Shown here in pieces: positions 11,387 to 20,126 of a stretch of 64,000 nucleotides of DNA; position 1 is the first letter of the stretch; each line of letters opens with the position of its first letter. Origin of the DNA: Candidatus Promineifilum breve (lineage in GTDB: Bacteria > Chloroflexota > Anaerolineae > Promineifilales > Promineifilaceae); NCBI RefSeq assembly GCF_900066015.1, contig NZ_LN890655.1, forward strand, positions 1,404,726-1,468,725, given 5' to 3'. The notes under the pieces are model-generated. The model was not told the origin of the DNA and searched no databases. It saw nothing but the letters and a program-made list of their open reading frames with translations. Both the position numbers and the translations under genes were made by a program.

Positions 11387-11602
11387 ATGCAAGTAACAAC
11401 ATTAGAAGGCATCATCGAAAACGGCGCGATACGATTACGAGATAATATTCGACTCCCAGAAAAGACCAGAGTCTACGTCATCGTTCCTGCGCTCAGTGTT
11501 GAGCCGATGGCGCAAATCTTCAGCCCTCGCCTCGCGCATCCAGAACAGGCCGTTGACTTCGTAAAAGAAGTGGTTGAGATTGACCCAGATGACGCCTTAT
11601 AA
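11387..11602 (+). CDS. Small AF2212-like (DUF104/AbrB-type antitoxin-like) protein
   Basis: 71 residues. The start of the protein (LEGIIENGAIRLRDNIRLPE, then KTRVYVIVP) is the typical short beta-barrel sequence of AF2212/PG0164-like proteins, which resemble AbrB-type antitoxins. GAGGTG precedes the ATG. The 3' end overlaps the next gene, so the pair is translationally coupled. Base composition is lower in GC than the neighbouring lon and LysM genes, suggesting acquisition. Whether it acts as an antitoxin is not shown; the partner is not a known toxin. Confidence 0.7.
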   Translation: MQVTTLEGIIENGAIRLRDNIRLPEKTRVYVIVPALSVEPMAQIFSPRLAHPEQAVDFVKEVVEIDPDDAL

Positions 11603-11972
11603 TAGCGAGCTATTCGATCCGCCTGCGCCTCTGGCCGCCGTCGAAGTCCGAGGTTCAGATCGTGAATCCGCGCTCATTACCATCTCGATGTTGATTGACT
11701 CCGGGGCTGATGTTACCCTCGTTCCAAAATCATGCGTCGACAACCTTGGCATTACGGTTGTGGCGGATCAGACGTATGAATTGATGGGATTCGACGGAAG
11801 TCGAAGTTTTGCGCCGGTTGTGTGGGTTGAAATGATCTTCCTCAAGCGGATTTTCAGGGGTCGATTTCTAATAATAGACCAGGAATGGGGAATATTGGGT
11901 CGCGATGTCTTAAACCACCTTCCAATCGTGTTGGACGGCCCGAAGCTGAGTTGGGGCGAAGCGCCCCGTTGA
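11589..11972 (+). CDS. Retropepsin-like clan AA aspartic protease
   Basis: 127 residues from the ATG at 11589; a TTG at 11574 is also possible. It overlaps the upstream gene by 14 bp. The catalytic motif MLIDSGADVTLVP carries the D-S/T-G of retroviral-type pepsins. WGILGRDVLNHLPIVLDG is the typical second hydrophobic-Gly-Arg-Asp motif. Single-domain retropepsins work as homodimers, each subunit giving one Asp. Pairing with an AF2212-like protein recurs in cyanobacteria and Chloroflexota as far as I recall, but the role is unknown. Low GC like its partner. Confidence 0.75.
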   Translation: MTPYNSELFDPPAPLAAVEVRGSDRESALITISMLIDSGADVTLVPKSCVDNLGITVVADQTYELMGFDGSRSFAPVVWVEMIFLKRIFRGRFLIIDQEWGILGRDVLNHLPIVLDGPKLSWGEAPR

Positions 11973-12021
11973 GAAACACCATCCTCATAGACAGGATAAA
12001 AACGCGACAAATGCGAATTGA

Positions 12022-12053
12022 AAAGCGCCACTACTCTTGAGCAGTGGCGCTTT
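12022..12053. terminator. Bidirectional intrinsic terminator
   Basis: AAAGCGCCACT (12022-12032) pairs with AGTGGCGCTTT (12043-12053), with a short loop that can itself pair CTC/GAG. A-rich and T-rich flanks make it usable in both directions. It lies between the retropepsin gene and the converging LysM gene. Confidence 0.85.
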
Positions 12054-12081
12054 ATTTATCTCTAAACCTAACTAGCCTACC

Positions 12082-13128
12082 CTACAACTTCGGTATCTTC
12101 AACACCTGCCCCGGCCGAATCAAACTCATATTGTCGCCAATGACATCCCGATTCGCTTCATAGATGATGCGAAAGTTGCCCTGGTGGCCGTAGTAGCGCT
12201 GCGAGATGAAGCTCAGATTGTCGCCGGCCACGACGGTGTGCTCGGCGATGAACTGGGTGTACTTGGGCGCGGCGGCAGCTTGCTTCTCGGCCGCGGCTTC
12301 CAGGGCGGCGGCCTCTTCGCGGGCGGCGGCGGCTTCGGCTTCGGCCTTGGCTCTGGCCTCACGTTCGGCCTGGGCTTCGCGGTGGCGGGCCTCGGCTTCC
12401 TGGCGGGCTTTCTCCAGCCGCTCCTTGGCTTCCTCCTCCTTGCGGGCCTCGGCTTTGGCCGCGGCATTTTGGCGCGCCCGCTCCTGACGCGCCTTGGCCT
12501 CTTCCCTGGCTTTGGCCTTCGCCTCGTCATCGTCATCATCGCGCTTGGGCATGGCCGGGGCCGGCTTGGGTTGGGCCGCGGCCGGTTTGGGCGTCGGGGC
12601 CACGGGCTTGGGTTGGGTCGTCGCGCCGGCTGTCGCCGCCGGGCCGGCCGGTTTGGGAGCCGGCTTGGGCGCGGGCTTGGCCTGGCTATAGGCGCTGGGC
12701 CGGAGGGCGGTCTCGACGCGCTTCAACACTGCTTCTTCCTTGTCACTGACCTTATCGCCCAATACGCCCTCGCGCGAGGCTCCGGCCACGCCCCGTCCGG
12801 CGGCGAGCAGGAACGCCCGCAATTCCCGCAGATCATCGTCGCCCAATTTTTGGTCGACGATGGTGGCGATACGGCCGAGGGCCAATTCGGCATCCTCGAC
12901 TGACGCCTTCTCGATCTCCTTGGCCGGATCGCTGTCGTCGGCGGCCATATCCCTCAGCAAGGCGTTGCCGGTCTTATAGGCCTTCATCGCCTCTTCCAGC
13001 GCCTTGGCATCGCGCCGCCGGCCAAAAATAGCCACCCGGTTGTCGGCCGCGTTCAGGATACGATTCACCCAGAAAGGCGCATCCTTGACCATTTCCCATT
13101 CGGCTGCTGTCAGTTTTCCTTTGGACAT
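12082..13128 (-). CDS. LysM-domain protein with long charged coiled coil
   Basis: 348 residues. A helical N-terminal domain (about 1-145) precedes a Pro/Ala/Lys linker (KPAPKPAPKPAGPAAT and similar). A long Ala/Glu/Lys/Arg coiled coil follows (about 195-290). One C-terminal LysM domain (about 298-348) has HTVVAGDNLSFISQRYYG, then IRPGQVLKIPKL. There is no signal peptide, so it is YgaU/contractile-system-like rather than clearly secreted. LysM binds peptidoglycan or serves as a phage/contractile baseplate hub element. An ERxRxR-free, GGAG-like ribosome-binding site (AGGAGAGAACG) precedes the ATG. Function not assigned. The 245 bp upstream hold no other gene. Confidence 0.8.
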   Translation of the reverse strand: MSKGKLTAAEWEMVKDAPFWVNRILNAADNRVAIFGRRRDAKALEEAMKAYKTGNALLRDMAADDSDPAKEIEKASVEDAELALGRIATIVDQKLGDDDLRELRAFLLAAGRGVAGASREGVLGDKVSDKEEAVLKRVETALRPSAYSQAKPAPKPAPKPAGPAATAGATTQPKPVAPTPKPAAAQPKPAPAMPKRDDDDDEAKAKAREEAKARQERARQNAAAKAEARKEEEAKERLEKARQEAEARHREAQAEREARAKAEAEAAAAREEAAALEAAAEKQAAAAPKYTQFIAEHTVVAGDNLSFISQRYYGHQGNFRIIYEANRDVIGDNMSLIRPGQVLKIPKL

Positions 13129-13373
13129 CGTTCTCTCCTTGTGTCTAAGCTTTTTATCCGCCTGACCATCCCGTGTGATTGTGGGTTAGATCAGAGGACA
13201 AAAAGGCATTCTATGGGGTGTTCCACACCTGGAGCATAGCACTCATTGCCTTGCTTGAAATCGGTCAAAAAGCCTATTACACGGCGTTGTTGTGGCGACT
13301 CAGCCGGGATTGGCTACAATTACGAGAGTATTAGCCTGATCGGCTCAAGCAGCTAATGCGAGGAGAGAGCGAG

Positions 13374-13793
13374 ATGGAAATGAACAGCAGCTCCGTCGCC
13401 GGTTCGCCGCAGATCATGATCCTCGACCTGGACGGCGAACTCGACGCCTCGAACTATCTGGACGTCATCGACACCGTACGCCGGCTTTATAAAGAAGGCG
13501 CCCGGCAGCTGGTGCTCGACCTGTCGGACCTGAAATTCCTGTCCAGTTCGGGCCTGGTCTCGCTCCATAGCGCGGCGCTCATCATGCGCGGCGAGGAACC
13601 GCCCAACCCCGAACTGGGCTGGAGCGCCTTCCACTCGATCGCCGCCGACGTGGAACAGGGCTTCGAGACGTGCTGCACGCTGGTCAATCCCCAGGGGCGC
13701 GTGCGCAAGACACTGGAGATGACCGGGTTCAATACCTTCCTGCGAATCTTCGACGATACGGACGCGGCCGTCCGCTCGTTTTCAGCCGCGTAG
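13374..13793 (+). CDS. STAS-domain anti-sigma factor antagonist-like protein
   Basis: 139 residues from the ATG at 13374, chosen because AGGAGAG sits 6 bp upstream; a Met six codons earlier would put that site inside the gene. STAS core: IMILDLDGELDASNYLD, LVLDLSDLKFLSSSGLVSLH. The SSSG loop contains the Ser that is phosphorylated in SpoIIAA/RsbV-type proteins. An insert (EEPPNPELGWSAFHS) follows the phosphorylation helix, which is longer than in RsbV. No RsbW-type kinase or sigma factor is adjacent, so the partner is elsewhere. A possible -10 (TACAAT, 13315-13320) lies upstream. Confidence 0.88.
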   Translation: MEMNSSSVAGSPQIMILDLDGELDASNYLDVIDTVRRLYKEGARQLVLDLSDLKFLSSSGLVSLHSAALIMRGEEPPNPELGWSAFHSIAADVEQGFETCCTLVNPQGRVRKTLEMTGFNTFLRIFDDTDAAVRSFSAA

Positions 13794-13810
13794 ACCGCCG
13801 GCCGCCGGTG

Positions 13811-13897
13811 GACGATGGACGACAGACCACAGACCACGCTCATTGACCGGCCGAGAACGGGTCACTGCCCACTGACCACTAACCACTGTCCACTGGT
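13811..13897. repeat. Two 7-bp-period degenerate arrays
   Basis: GACGATG, GACGACA, GACCACA, GACCACG start at 13811, 13818, 13825 and 13832. After a 24-bp spacer come CACTGCC, CACTGAC, CACTAAC, CACTGTC, CACTGGT at 13863, 13870, 13877, 13884 and 13891. The words resemble those of the array at 5689-5744. Intergenic, between the STAS gene and a converging glycosyltransferase gene. Confidence 0.8.
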
Positions 13898-13988
13898 CTA
13901 CCCATCTGGAGGTGAGCCATGCGGTTTGATGCCCCTCGGCCGAGATACGGCTGGTGCTGCCCCCACTGGCGACGATCATCGGCTGGAA

Positions 13989-15599
13989 TCAGGGATTATC
14001 GAGTGGTGCCACTCGCCAAATAGTACCATCGGCTGTCGTGACGATTTTAGACATTTGGCTTATTGGCAATAGCTCTTCCGGGCGGAACAGATGAGTCTGC
14101 CACTCACCCCAATTAAACCAAACTATAAGCCCTTCACCAGAAGGCCATTCGCCTTTCAACTGGTCTACATCTCTTAATACCTGGGTCGAACCGGCATAGT
14201 AATGGTACGGGATGAATTGTGACTCATGTCGCAGGTGAGCAAATATGACATCGGGATAATTTGAATAAACTACTTGATCGGTAAGCAATGATGGATTGCT
14301 CTTCAGATAATTAAGGGTTTCATTCGTATCCCAAACGGCGGCCGAAAAGCCTTCACCCGTGTTTCGCCAATATTGGACGCTCAATAAGGTGGCTCGAAGA
14401 GGCCACGATAGAAGTAATAGGAGCACGGCGGCGAAGGCCACACTTAGAACCGATTTGCTAAAATGTGATTTGGCCGCCTCAAACACAATTGACGCACTTC
14501 CAAACACAAGCATCATCAAAGGCACGAAGATTGGTATGAGGTAACGGTTGTCTATTTCATTTAGATTGGTAGTCGTTGTCGAATACAGTAAAAACGTTAC
14601 ATAAAAAACGATAAAGAAAAAGGTGGGAAAATAGAGGCGAAATACAGTCTCCTTTGTCCCTTGACCTCTGCGGTATTCAAGCACTACAGCCGCCGCAATG
14701 AGTTGAAATAATAGGACAAAGGCCAATACCACAAACCCATTGTCAGATAAGGATGAGGGCATAAACCAACCGGTGATAACCCTGGCCGTGGCCTCGATAT
14801 TTTGAATGAGCGTAATGGTCGGAGGGTGTCGGGCGCCCATTAAAGATTGGCTCGTTAGCCAATTGCGAATAAAAAATAATGTCAAAGGTAAGGAAGTTAT
14901 CAGCAATAACGAAAGCGCGTGGACAAGTCGAATGTGCCAACGACTCCTTGAGAACACCAGGATCACCAGGACACCGACAGGGATAATTATTACGCCGATA
15001 TACCTTGTGATAGCAGCGAGGGCAGCCGAAATAACAAAAAGACCAAGTGAATAAACATTACCGTGAGTAATGTAGCGATTCAGTGATATGATTGATAAAA
15101 GTATAAGAACGATGAAGAGAGGTTCACTCCATGCCATAAGCCTCGGCTCCACAATGGAATAGGCCCAGGCTGAAATCGCCGCGGCGCCCAAGGCAGGCAT
15201 AGGGGAGATGCGTAATTGGCGCGCTAGTAGGTAGGTTAACAGGACTGTGACAACGGCAAGGACGATATTAAGATAGCGGGCAACTACCAGGACATCAGCG
15301 CTGAGGAGCCACACAAAGAAGGCCAGTATCGATGGATAGAGTGGAGGCCACATCGTAATAGGCGTACCATCTAAACTCTTAATGCCTTCGCCTGTTGCAA
15401 TATTTTGCGCCGCCGCCATATATACCACCGAGTCCTGGCTCAACCCGATGCCATAGATGGCTGTGGTGTTGAACACGATGAAGCCGGCAAAAAAGGCAAG
15501 CGCAACTAATATGACCCAATAAAGGGCCTTTGTCCGTGACGTCATAAGTAAGTTCATTGTGGGAAGCAAATGGATGGCTAAGTTATCGCATTTTAACAA
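13989..15599 (-). CDS. GT39-like polytopic membrane glycosyltransferase
   Basis: Up to 536 residues; the true start may be one of the Mets near residue 15 or 19 (15557 or 15545), and no clear ribosome-binding site decides. About ten to twelve hydrophobic segments follow a luminal-type first loop with QDSVVYMAAAQNIATGEG and PITMWPPLYPSILAFF. This is the arrangement of ArnT/PMT (GT39, GT-C fold) enzymes that use polyprenyl-phosphate sugars. The acidic DE/ED of classical GT39 loop 1 is not obvious (SQDS instead). Base composition is clearly AT-richer than its neighbours, which suggests horizontal transfer. Confidence 0.7.
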   Translation of the reverse strand: MLKCDNLAIHLLPTMNLLMTSRTKALYWVILVALAFFAGFIVFNTTAIYGIGLSQDSVVYMAAAQNIATGEGIKSLDGTPITMWPPLYPSILAFFVWLLSADVLVVARYLNIVLAVVTVLLTYLLARQLRISPMPALGAAAISAWAYSIVEPRLMAWSEPLFIVLILLSIISLNRYITHGNVYSLGLFVISAALAAITRYIGVIIIPVGVLVILVFSRSRWHIRLVHALSLLLITSLPLTLFFIRNWLTSQSLMGARHPPTITLIQNIEATARVITGWFMPSSLSDNGFVVLAFVLLFQLIAAAVVLEYRRGQGTKETVFRLYFPTFFFIVFYVTFLLYSTTTTNLNEIDNRYLIPIFVPLMMLVFGSASIVFEAAKSHFSKSVLSVAFAAVLLLLLSWPLRATLLSVQYWRNTGEGFSAAVWDTNETLNYLKSNPSLLTDQVVYSNYPDVIFAHLRHESQFIPYHYYAGSTQVLRDVDQLKGEWPSGEGLIVWFNWGEWQTHLFRPEELLPISQMSKIVTTADGTIWRVAPLDNP

Positions 15600-15652
15600 A
15601 GGGAACCATGTGTTACAAGGCGGCGCATAGCCCCTTTCCCATGAGGTGAGTG

Positions 15653-16849
15653 ATGACCATTGATACCCCTTCGGCCGAGATGCGGCTACTCTTGCGCACG
15701 CTCGCCGAATTCGTGCGCGAAGAACTGCTGCCGTTGGAGCGGCCCTTTCTCTATCACGACTTCGATACCCTAATGCCCATTCTCGAGGACAAGCGCCGCC
15801 TGGCCCAAAGCCTCGGCCTGTGGCTGCCGCAAATTTCGGCCGAACATGGCGGCATGGGCCTGTCGCTCTATGAGCACGGCCTGGTCAGCGAGGTGCTCGG
15901 CCGCACGCCCCTGGGCCATTATGCGCTCAACTGCCAGGCTCCCGACGCGGGCAACATGGAAGTGCTCATCGAGCACGGCACACCGGAACAGAAGGAGCGC
16001 TTTCTGCTGCCGCTGCTGGCCGGCGAGGTGCGTAGCTGCTTCTCCATGACCGAGCCGGAAAACGCCGGCTCCAACCCCACCCGGCTCAGCACCGCGGCGG
16101 TGAAGGATGGCGACGCCTACGTCATCACCGGCCATAAATGGTTCACCACCGGGGCCGAGGGCGCGGCCTTCGCCATCGTCATGGCCGTCACCGACCCGGC
16201 CGCCGCCCGCCACCAGCGGGCCAGCATGATCATCGTCCCCACCGACACACCCGGCTTCCACATTGTCGAGAATACGTCGGTCATGGGCGAGCGCGGCCGC
16301 GGCTGGGCCAGTCACGCCGAAATCCGCTACGACGACTGCCGCGTGCCCCAGAGCAATCGTCTGGGCGCGGAGGGCATGGGCTTCGTCATCGCCCAGCAGC
16401 GGCTGGGGCCGGGGCGCATCCACCATTGTATGCGCTGGATCGGCATCTGCGAGCGGGCCTTCGACCTGATGTGTCGCCAGGCCGTGCTGCGCGAGGTCGC
16501 GCCGGGGCGGGCGCTGGCCGAGATGGGGCCGGTGCAGAACTGGGTGGCCGAGAGCCGGGCCGAGATCGACGCCGCCCGGCTGCTGGTGCTGCGCGCGGCG
16601 CAACGCATCGACGCCGAGGGGGCCTATGCCGCCCGCGACGACATCGCCCTGATCAAGTTCCACGTGGCCGGCGTGCTGCAAGCCGTGCTCGACCGGGCCA
16701 TCCAGGTGCATGGCGCGCTGGGCATGACCGACGAGACGCCCCTGGCCTTCTGGTATCGCCACGAGCGGGCCGCCCGGATTTACGATGGGCCGGATGAAGT
16801 CCATAAGTGGTCGGTCGCCAAGCGCATTTTGGGCCGTTACGCCTTATGA
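15653..16849 (+). CDS. Acyl-CoA dehydrogenase family protein
   Basis: 398 residues from the ATG at 15653 (GAGGTG upstream; an in-frame GTG directly precedes it). The N-terminal helical domain is followed by the flavin-contact motif CFSMTEPENAGSNP. The middle beta domain contains ITGHKWFTTGAEGAAFAIVM. The C-terminal helical domain contains QVHGALGMTDETPLAFWYRH and IYDGPDEVHKWSVAKRIL. The sequence is most like the ACAD10/11-type long-chain enzymes. FAD-dependent alpha,beta-dehydrogenation of an acyl-CoA, with electrons to ETF, is predicted. The stop overlaps the next ATG (ATGA). The ACAD10-type kinase two genes on supports a shared pathway for unusual acyl chains. Confidence 0.9.
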   Translation: MTIDTPSAEMRLLLRTLAEFVREELLPLERPFLYHDFDTLMPILEDKRRLAQSLGLWLPQISAEHGGMGLSLYEHGLVSEVLGRTPLGHYALNCQAPDAGNMEVLIEHGTPEQKERFLLPLLAGEVRSCFSMTEPENAGSNPTRLSTAAVKDGDAYVITGHKWFTTGAEGAAFAIVMAVTDPAAARHQRASMIIVPTDTPGFHIVENTSVMGERGRGWASHAEIRYDDCRVPQSNRLGAEGMGFVIAQQRLGPGRIHHCMRWIGICERAFDLMCRQAVLREVAPGRALAEMGPVQNWVAESRAEIDAARLLVLRAAQRIDAEGAYAARDDIALIKFHVAGVLQAVLDRAIQVHGALGMTDETPLAFWYRHERAARIYDGPDEVHKWSVAKRILGRYAL

Positions 16850-18873
16850 GTGCAGCAGCAGGCGACGTTCATCTGACTGACCTGAAGGGCAGGGCCTGGC
16901 CGTGGCTAGTGCTCATTGTCCTCGTGGCGGTCTTGATCCGGCTGCCCTATTGGGAAGTCATCCCCGCCTCGTTTGACGAGGTGGAGCAAACGTCCTACGC
17001 CTATCAAATTGCCAAAGGTCAATTCCGGCCGCTCGTCGGCAATGACGCCTATGCCGGGCCGTTTTATTTTTACCTGGTGGCCGGATTGATTCGGCTGGGC
17101 GTCACCAACCCGATGATCGGCCGCGTGGTCATCCTGCTTAGCGGCATCCTGACCGTCCCGGTCACTTATGGCTGGGTTCAGGCAATGGGCAAAAACAAGC
17201 TGGCCGGTCTGCTGGCGGCCTCTTTCGTGGCCCTCAGCCCCGACCTGATTCTGGTCAATAGCCACCTGGGCGGCACGACCATGCTGTTGCCTTTGCTTGC
17301 GACGCTCTTTCTTCTCGGACTCACGCTTGCCGTAGCTCGCGACAGTGCCGGCTGGCTGCTCTTCGCGGGCGTGGCCGCTGGTCTGGCCCTCCAGTCCAAC
17401 CTGGTGGCGGGCTTGGCCATCGCCGGCGGCTTGCTCTGGTTCCTCTGGCAAACAAGGCGCAAGCCACGCCTGGGGAAATGGTGGCCTTTTTGGCCGATTG
17501 TTGGCGGCCTCATCGTCCTGATCGTCTTCAGTCCGGTGATCATCTATAACCTTGCCAATGATCTCGGCTCGCTGGCCGCGCTGGAGGGGAAGTCGTACCT
17601 GTGGGAGGACAACCCGTCCGTCGCCACCACCTTGAATAACGTCCGGCGTCTCTTCCTGCAACTGGGCCGGCAGGGCAGCGGCGTCTTGACCGGCGACGAA
17701 GAGTTCGGCACGCTGGTCGGGTTTCCCTTGTTGTATCTGGCACTGATGGCGAGCGGCCTGGCCTACACCAGCTATCGGGTGTCCACCCTGCCGCTGCTGA
17801 TCATCGCGCCGTTCGCGCTCATCATGCCCATCATCAGCAGTCATTACGGCTTCGCCACGATTGGCCGGTTCACGACGTTGCTCATACCCGTCTGGGCGGC
17901 CGTCATCAGCTTTTTGTTGGTCGCGGCCGTCGGCCGGTTGACCCGCGTCCAGAATCAAAGGCGACAAAAGCTCTATGGCGGCGCACTCCTCGCCTTGTCG
18001 CTCCTGCTGATCATCTATCCCGTCGCCTCTCTGTTCCGCTATTATCGTGCGGTGAACGAGGCCCACAATGACGGCCGCGCCTTGCTGGAGCTATCCCGTT
18101 ATGCCGTCGCCAATAATCGCGGCGAGCCGGTCTTTATCAGCGCGATCGAAGAGCTATTCGACGTGCGCGGCATCCCCTACGTGCCCCACGCCGCCTTCCT
18201 GCTGGGGGATATCTATCACGAATTCCTGACCCCGCCGGAGATCATCGGCCGCTTATTCGAGAATCCCACGCCGGCCTTTTTCCTGCTCAGTGACGCCGAC
18301 GCCGATGCTCTATCGGCAGTGATGCCGCTCGAACGGGTCGCCATTGCCGCGAATGAAGTGGCGGGCCTGCGCAACTATGGCCTCTACCGGCTGGAATCGG
18401 CCGAGGGGCTGCAAAAGCCCGCTTTCGTCCTGGGCGCGGGCGACGTTCCCGGCGGCCTGGCCCCCACGGTGACGATTGGCGAGGGCATCCAATTACTGGG
18501 CTGCGATACGCCGCAACTCGCCGCGTCGGGCGATAGTTTGTCGGTCAACTGTTATTGGCAGGCGCTCCATGACCTGCCGCCGAATCGCTATATCGGCTTT
18601 GTCCATCTAATCGACCCCGCGACCTCGACCTTAATCGCGCAGGACGACCACATCCTCGGACAAGAAAGCTATCCGCTCAACGCCTGGCAGCCGGGCGAAG
18701 TCATCCGGGAAAGTTTCACCGTGGCGATTCCCAACAGCGTGACGGCCGGGGAGTACCGGCTCGTGGTGGGCATCTATACCTGGCCCGATCTAACGCGCCT
18801 GAGCGTGCCGGGCAGCGTGGATAATGTGGTGGCGCTGCCGCCGGTTCAAATCACGCCGGTTCAAGCCCCCTGA
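16846..18873 (+). CDS. GT39-like membrane glycosyltransferase with C-terminal extracytoplasmic domain
   Basis: 675 residues from the ATG at 16846, which overlaps the preceding stop by 4 bp (ATGA). The first span is followed by IPASFDEVEQTSYAYQIAKG, where Asp-Glu in loop 1 is the catalytic-type acidic pair of GT39/ArnT enzymes. About ten more membrane spans follow to about residue 410. A soluble C-terminal part (about 420-675) includes a beta-rich segment, VTIGEGIQLLGCD to LVVGIYTWPDLTRL, like domains found at the end of other Chloroflexota GT39 proteins. Its position between acyl-CoA dehydrogenase and phosphotransferase genes is odd for a lipid-linked sugar transferase. Confidence 0.78.
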   Translation: MSAAAGDVHLTDLKGRAWPWLVLIVLVAVLIRLPYWEVIPASFDEVEQTSYAYQIAKGQFRPLVGNDAYAGPFYFYLVAGLIRLGVTNPMIGRVVILLSGILTVPVTYGWVQAMGKNKLAGLLAASFVALSPDLILVNSHLGGTTMLLPLLATLFLLGLTLAVARDSAGWLLFAGVAAGLALQSNLVAGLAIAGGLLWFLWQTRRKPRLGKWWPFWPIVGGLIVLIVFSPVIIYNLANDLGSLAALEGKSYLWEDNPSVATTLNNVRRLFLQLGRQGSGVLTGDEEFGTLVGFPLLYLALMASGLAYTSYRVSTLPLLIIAPFALIMPIISSHYGFATIGRFTTLLIPVWAAVISFLLVAAVGRLTRVQNQRRQKLYGGALLALSLLLIIYPVASLFRYYRAVNEAHNDGRALLELSRYAVANNRGEPVFISAIEELFDVRGIPYVPHAAFLLGDIYHEFLTPPEIIGRLFENPTPAFFLLSDADADALSAVMPLERVAIAANEVAGLRNYGLYRLESAEGLQKPAFVLGAGDVPGGLAPTVTIGEGIQLLGCDTPQLAASGDSLSVNCYWQALHDLPPNRYIGFVHLIDPATSTLIAQDDHILGQESYPLNAWQPGEVIRESFTVAIPNSVTAGEYRLVVGIYTWPDLTRLSVPGSVDNVVALPPVQITPVQAP

Positions 18874-18902
18874 GCAGTTAGCCAACAATAGGCAGGTGAT
18901 CG

Positions 18903-19964
18903 ATGGCTCTTTCCAGCCCCCAAGACATCATCCCGACCCGACCCGATGAGCGCTTCGATGAAGAGCGCCTGGCCTCGTATCTGGCCGGCCAATTACCGGG
19001 CAGCGACAATCCCCTGACCATCCGCCAGTTCAGCGGCGGCGCGGCCAACCTGACCTACCTGCTCGACTATGGCCCGGCCGAGTACGTCCTGCGCCGGCCG
19101 CCGCTTGGCCCCGTCGCCGCCTCGGCCCACGACATGGGGCGCGAGTATCGCGTGCTGTCGGTGCTCCACCGGGCTTTCCCCTATGCCCCGCGCGCCTTCC
19201 TCTATTGCGACGACGCGGCCATCATCGGCGCGCCGTTCTTCGTGATGGAGCGGCGGCAGGGCGTCGTCGTGCGCCGAACGATGCCGGATGCCTATGCCGA
19301 TGCGCCCGATGCCGCCCGCCGCATGAGCGAGGCCCTCATCGACGCGCTGGTCGCCTTCCATGCCGTGGATTACGAAGCGCTGGGCCTGGGCGATCTGGGG
19401 AAGCCGGAGGGATTTATCGAGCGGCAGATCGAAGGCTGGTATCGTCGCTGGCAGGCGGCCAAGACGGCCGACCTGCCCGACATGGACGCCGTCTACGCCT
19501 GGCTGCGGGCCAACCAGCCGGCCGATAGCCGCGTGTCGCTCGTCCACAACGATTACAAGCTCGACAACGCCATGCTGGCCGCCGATGATCCCGGCCGGGT
19601 GGTGGCGATCTTCGACTGGGACATGTGTACGCTGGGCGACCCGCTGGCCGATTTGGGCGCGCTGCTGACCTACTGGACCGAGCCGGACGACCCGCCCTAT
19701 CTGCAAGCCACGGCCATGATGCCGCTGGGCCAGCCCGGCTTTCTGAGTCGCGCCGAACTGGTGGCCCGCTATGCCGCCCAGAGCGGCCGGGCCGTGGGCG
19801 ACATCGCCTTCTATCACGCCCTCGGCCTCTTCCGGCTGACGGTCATCGTCGCCCAAATCTACATCCGCTACGCCCGCGGCCAGACGCAAGACCCACGCTT
19901 CGCGGCGATGGAGCCTATGATTCCGGCCCTGGCCCGAAGGGCTAATGAACTGACGCGCACTTGA
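18903..19964 (+). CDS. APH/ACAD10-type phosphotransferase
   Basis: 353 residues with the aminoglycoside-phosphotransferase/choline-kinase fold. ANLTYLLDYG is the nucleotide loop and YVLRRPP carries the ATP Lys-equivalent region. LVHNDYKLDNAML is the catalytic loop with the Asp base. AIFDWDMCTLGDPLADLG carries the metal-binding DxD. The sequence closely resembles the kinase half of ACAD10/ACAD11, which phosphorylates 4-hydroxyacyl-CoAs before dehydrogenation. The acyl-CoA dehydrogenase at 15653 would be the partner half, here as a separate protein split from it by a glycosyltransferase gene. Confidence 0.85.
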   Translation: MALSSPQDIIPTRPDERFDEERLASYLAGQLPGSDNPLTIRQFSGGAANLTYLLDYGPAEYVLRRPPLGPVAASAHDMGREYRVLSVLHRAFPYAPRAFLYCDDAAIIGAPFFVMERRQGVVVRRTMPDAYADAPDAARRMSEALIDALVAFHAVDYEALGLGDLGKPEGFIERQIEGWYRRWQAAKTADLPDMDAVYAWLRANQPADSRVSLVHNDYKLDNAMLAADDPGRVVAIFDWDMCTLGDPLADLGALLTYWTEPDDPPYLQATAMMPLGQPGFLSRAELVARYAAQSGRAVGDIAFYHALGLFRLTVIVAQIYIRYARGQTQDPRFAAMEPMIPALARRANELTRT

Positions 19965-19984
19965 TTTATAACGCTTTTTTCCTG

Positions 19985-20032
19985 ACGCAATGCGTTATTC
20001 TCTCTTGAATAATCCTTATTTTCTGCTAAGAT
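19985..20032 (+). promoter_or_regulatory. Promoter and possible operator of nrfHA
   Basis: TTGAAT (20005-20010), 16 bp, then TGC-TAAGAT (extended -10, hexamer 20027-20032). Ten bp upstream of the -35 is a perfect 11-bp palindrome ACGCAATGCGT (19985-19995). A wider dyad ATAACGC/GCGTTAT (19968-19974 and 19992-19998) overlaps it. An upstream-bound activator is plausible. The site does not match FNR or NarL consensus. Confidence 0.55.
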
Positions 20033-20126
20033 AACGGATTATGAGTTCGTTTGTCTGGGGTTGAGCCACCCCTTTTTTACCCCTACCAACCGTAGAGGAC
20101 GATTTACAAAGGAGAGAAAGCAAACT

